From: Notospermus geniculatus
Lineage: Eukaryota > Nemertea > Pilidiophora > Heteronemertea > Lineidae
DNA length: 64,000 nucleotides
Assembly (NCBI GenBank): GCA_002633025.1
Contig: NMRB01000040.1
Location: 301,316-365,315, forward strand
Reading direction: 5' to 3'
Part shown: positions 60,180 to 64,000 of the stretch, one piece after another
How positions within the stretch are numbered: position 1 is the stretch's first letter
Layout of the letters: each line of letters opens with the position of its first letter
The notes under the pieces: generated by a model
What the model saw: the letters and a program-made list of their open reading frames with translations, nothing else
Database searches by the model: none
What the model was told of the DNA's origin: nothing
Program-made: the position numbers and the translations under genes

Positions 60180-61423
60180 TAATTTGGCAAAATTAAATGG
60201 CACAGTTCCATGTAAGCAGAATAATAAAACTTTGATTGGCAGTAATAAGTGTGACCAGAGAAACAGGGCATGCATTAAAGCTGGTTTCATATACATCTAG
60301 CCTAATATGGCATAGTGAAATTTATCTATGGATTTCGCAGATTGAAACAAAATAAAATTTGCCAGGAGGTACAAAACAAAGCAGGGAGTAGAAAATATAA
60401 ATGCAAATCAAATGACAAAAGTAACAAATGTAAATAAATGAATTACATCTCAAGTGTATCGCAAGAAAAGAATAAGTCCTCACCAGATTCTCTTGAAGCG
60501 AGGGATTCACACGAAAATCTTGCGAGTCACAGCTAGGCCTTGAAGAAGCGCAGCTCTCCACTTCTGCTGCGTCCCTAAAGATGACTGCTTGAGCTCTTAT
60601 CTTCTCTTTTGAGCACCGTCCGTAATAATGACTACTTGAGCTCTTTTCTTCCCCTCAGCACCTAAGATTCCCTTGCATCGGCTGCAGTTGAATTGACGGC
60701 ATTAACCTTGGGTGACAGTCAAAGCCGTTCAATGCCAAGGTCTCTCAGGAGCATGATGAATGGAATCTCTCTGAACATCAGACGGTCAACTTGTCATGGA
60801 GTGGGTCATGGAGTACTGGCAGGCGGAGTGACACTCGGTTCCACAGGGCTTCCTTCATCCTGAGGTAATCAGTGGTTCTCAGCACCACTCCCTCCATCAC
60901 CGCACTTGTGTCCGGTGATCTAGGGAGCGACCACTAAGAACCCCTGGTTACCTCAGGACGGGCTTCCAGCTTTAGTCTAGTCTTTCCCCTCGTGAACTTT
61001 TCCTGGAAAGACAGAACTGATCAACGTGATAGATAGCCATGCTCAAGACTGCGAAGCCAACCAGAACCACACAGAGCATTTTATTGCAGCCTCGACACCA
61101 ATGCAACATGGCTTGTCATGTGATGCCATTTTGCCAGGTGGAAGACTTGGGGGGGGGGAGAGGGGGGATACAAGATCCACTAGAGGAGTGACATGTGTTA
61201 GGTAATACTGGTTTAATCATCTCTGCCAACCCAATCAGACTCAAATTAGAAGTTATAACAGCGAGACCAAGCTAAGATGACACTCACCCAGAACATGGTC
61301 TCTGGACTTCTGTCTCAGCATAGAGTAGTAGGCAGGCCGAGGGTCCATTGGGATCAGCTCCGGGTTTCCACTCTTCTTATATGGGTGTTTCAAATAGAGT
61401 GGTTCCAGGGGTATCTTCCTCGG
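60180..61423. repeat. Haplotype/contig duplicate, copy 1
   Basis: Matches 61551-62789 over its whole length with scattered substitutions and short indels, and stops exactly at the N gap. It contains a short foldback at about 60860-60957 (AATCAGTGGTTCT... / ...CCCCTGGTTACCTCA) that also occurs as a fragment near 21327-21372. Confidence 0.9.
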
Positions 61424-61543
61424 NNNNNNNNNNNNNNNNNNNNNNNNNNNNNNNNNNNNNNNNNNNNNNNNNNNNNNNNNNNNNNNNNNNNNNNNNNNNN
61501 NNNNNNNNNNNNNNNNNNNNNNNNNNNNNNNNNNNNNNNNNNN
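61424..61543. other. Assembly gap, 120 N
   Basis: Separates the two copies of the duplicated 1.24 kb segment. The overlap implies the real gap is negative in length. Confidence 0.99.
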
Positions 61544-61550
61544 TAATATC

Positions 61551-62789
61551 TAATTTGGCAAAATTAAATGGCACAGTTCCATGTAAGCAGAATAATAAAA
61601 CTTTGATTGGCAGTAATAAGTGTGACCAGAGAAACAGGGCATGCATTAAAGCTGGTTTCATATACACCTAGCCTAATATGGCATAATGAAATTTATCTAT
61701 GGATTTCGCAGATTGAAACAAAATAAAATTTGCCAGGAGGTACAAAACAAAGCAGGGAGTAGAAAATATAAATGCAAATCAAATGACAAAAGTAACAAAT
61801 GTAAATAAATGAATTACATCTCAAGTGTATCGCAAGAAACAGAGAATAAGTCCTCACCAGATTCTCTTGAAGCGAGGGATTCACACAAAAGTCTTGCGGG
61901 TCACAGCTAGGCCTTGAAGAAGCGCAGCTCTCCACTTCTGCTGCGTCCCTAAAGATGACTGCTTGAGTTCTTATCTTCTCTTGAGCAACGTCCGTAATGA
62001 GGACTACTTGAGCTCTTTCTTAAGATTCCCTTGCACCGGCTGCAGGCGGCTGAATTGAAGGCGTTAACCTTGGGTGACAGTCAAAGCCGTTCAATGCCAG
62101 TGGTCTCTCAGGAGCATGATGAATGGAATCTCTCTGAACATCAGATGGTCAACTTGTCATGAAGTGGGTCATGGAGTACTGGCAGGCTGGGTGATACTCG
62201 GTTCCACAGGGCTTCCTTCATCCTGAGGTAATCAGTGGTTCTCAGCACCCACTCCCTCCATCACCGCACTTGTGTCCGGTGATCTAGGGAGCGACCACCA
62301 AGAACCCCTGGTTACCTCAGGACGGGCTTCCACTGTTGGTCCTAGTCTTTCCCCTCGTGAAGTTTTCCTGGAAAGACAGAACTGATCAACATGATAAATA
62401 GCCATGCTCAAGACTGCGAAGCCAACAAGAACCACACAGAGCATTTTATTGCAGCCTCGACACCAATGCAACATGGCTTGTCATGTGATGCCATTTTGCC
62501 AGGTGGAAGACTTGGGGGGGGGGAGAGGGGGGATACAAGATCCACTAGAGGAGTGACATGTGTTAGGTAATACTGGTTTATATCATCTCTGCCAACCCAA
62601 TCAGACTCAAATTAGAAGTAATAACAGCGAGTCCAAGCTAAGATGACACTCACCCAGAACATGGTCTTTGGACTTCTGTCTCAGCATAGAGTAGTAGGCA
62701 GGCCGAGGGTCCATTGGGATCAGCTCCGGGTTTCCACTCTTCTTATATGGGTGTTTCAAATAGAGTGGTTCCAGGGGTATCTTCCTCGG
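61551..62789. repeat. Haplotype/contig duplicate, copy 2
   Basis: Second copy of 60180-61423. It runs into the unique coding exon of the minus-strand gene. Differences from copy 1 (several percent, with indels) look allelic rather than sequencing noise. Confidence 0.9.
61881..61948 (-). CDS. Tentative last exon of the unidentified minus-strand gene
   Basis: Acceptor CATCTTTAG, then a frame continuing from the exon at 62654 (phase 1) for 21 codons to TGA. In the allelic copy (about 60500-60570) the frame and stop are preserved with one amino-acid change and one silent change. Without a homologue the assignment is weak. Confidence 0.3.
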
Positions 62790-64000
62790 CGTCACTTGTC
62801 CCTTCAGGAGGGTTCGCCCATGGAACAAACTGACTTTTGAACCAGCAGCCTGATTCATCCGCTGCTCCTCGAAGTACTTTTTAGTATCGTGGACCGCTGG
62901 CAAGTTCTTTGATGCGATGTCAAGGCCAGGGTGCGTTTTGGCCGTCGCATTCTCCTCCTCCGTGTGTCTGATCAGCATCTTTCCACCCCGGTAATCATAG
63001 ACTGTTGGACAAGCCGGGGCCAGCCTGCTAGGGTATTTCACATCTACTGTTACCTTCCTCAAGTTAGGCCAATCTTCATTATGTTTTTCTTTTGTGTTCA
63101 GTTTCTTCTGCTGAATTCCTACAAGTTTCTTTTTGAAGTTCTTTAGGCATTCCAGTGGGAGAAGTGGTTTTATAGGGTTAGTGCCAAACTCGGCAGCAGT
63201 TGAAACCGTTTTCACAGAAGCTTCAATAGTTGTAAAAGTAACTTTGTTTGTGGCCTCTGAGACTGCATTGAGTGCGTCACTGGCAAGCAAGGTGGGAACC
63301 TGTGCCTCCTGTGCCTTATAACAGAATGGTGGAATATGTGGGTCATTCTTGTTGTCGTCGGCAACCTGGCTGTCCCGAGGACAACTGTGTAAGTCGATCT
63401 CACCGAAAGATGCAGAAACTTGATCCCCGCTTTCCATAACAACATCCTGCTCGGGTGTGGCCTGAAAAAGTGCGAACGCGCCAGGTGGAGATGAGGTGGC
63501 CAAGGACGTAACACTCGCCTGTGGTGGTTTATCATCTGCAGCCTCTGCTGGTGAAACACCATGGTGCTTCTGCAATCGACTTTTGTTCCAACTGCCAGCA
63601 GGTCGCTCCCTCTCAGCTGTTTTATTCTCCACAATGGGAGCATCTTCGTATCTCATACCAGTAGGCTTAGCAGCACGTTTTTTCTTGACAGGAACTGTAA
63701 ATCCACAATTATCTGTAACCGATAACTTCTCATTCTTATGTGAAGTTACGCGTGGAGGGGCATAGGACCTTGCACACCAGTCCTTTCCTCTGTACCCCCT
63801 ATCCTCACTCCTTTGCCAGCCACTGACCTTGAAACTGTTACTGGAATACATGTCCTCGAGTCTCTGCAGCGGTGAATACATATCATCTTGCTCAGTTGAC
63901 TGTTTTGTTGGCAGGCGGTGGCTAGTTGCAGAGATCTTGTAGGACACAGGAGGTAGAGGAGGTGGAAGATCTTCTGCTGCCGCACTCTCATCTTCTGAAG
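62654..64000 (-). CDS. Unidentified, largely disordered protein, 5' end outside window
   Basis: A single long exon, open for about 448 codons from the window edge to a consensus donor (CTGG|GTGAGT) at 62654. Its start lies beyond 64000; no ATG in this part is needed. The upstream half is Ser/Pro/Thr/Ala-rich and looks disordered, with a proline run near the window edge and a VPVKKKRAAK basic patch. The downstream third (about the last 150 residues) is richer in Lys, Arg and aromatic residues and looks more conserved, with YDYRGGKMLIRH, KKYFEEQRMNQAAGSK and LIPMDPRPAYYSML. I do not recognise the family. The long frame, codon quality and the splice donor argue that it is real. Confidence 0.75.

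Noticed and set aside
62232-62474. Minus-strand small frame with a membrane-like segment (KMLCVVLVGFAVLSMAIY)
   Set aside because: The allelic copy at about 60900-61110 has a one-base indel that changes the end of the frame, so it is not maintained as coding after residue 40; it also includes a splice-acceptor-like tract.

Overview
This is invertebrate animal genomic DNA. Every recognisable gene is split into short exons with GT-AG introns, and the products are typical metazoan proteins. Introns and spacers are full of foldback MITEs, tRNA-derived SINEs and the palindromic words TAGGCCTA, TACATGTA and TACCGGTA. That repeat style resembles marine deuterostomes, echinoderm-like in my reading, but the species cannot be fixed from sequence alone. 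Two N gaps (20252-20683, 61424-61543) and three isolated n positions (48317, 51053, 57136) show a draft assembly. Next to three of these breaks the flanking sequence is repeated almost exactly, which looks like unmerged contig ends or haplotypes.

Layout. (1) 1364-4595 (+): class III PLP enzyme of the ETNPPL/PHYKPL type, ten exons, N-terminal exon not found, with several altered cofactor-pocket positions. (2) 4.9-12.1 kb: transposon-rich spacer with a nearly perfect Penelope-like foldback carrying two hammerhead-like motifs (7.8-8.3 kb) and a tentative three-exon small gene (6294-11084). (3) 12.1-15.5 kb: a duplicated TATA promoter plus first coding exon, probably alternative 5' ends of the next gene. 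(4) 21187-33786 (+): SLC26A11-type anion transporter, eighteen exons in perfect phase, plus a phase-compatible 33-codon cassette exon and a possible alternative last exon. (5) 38791-40112 (-): IFT27, whose switch I/G3 exon is missing from the assembly. (6) 42535-50136 (-): two-RRM hnRNP of the A/B-D type with an acidic N-terminus, an RGG patch and a Tyr/Asn/Gln-rich tail. (7) 51085-56959 (+): large protein with eight degenerate EF-hand modules, head-to-head with the hnRNP. (8) 62654-64000 (-): unidentified disordered protein running off the window.

The genes do not form one pathway. IFT27 is ciliary and the EF-hand protein may be, but I see no evidence of co-regulation apart from the short shared upstream region of the hnRNP and EF-hand genes. 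The observations most worth following are the Penelope-like foldback, the duplicated promoter/first exon of the transporter, the altered active site of the PLP enzyme, the lost IFT27 exon, and the roughly fifteen-fold excess of the palindrome TACCGGTA.
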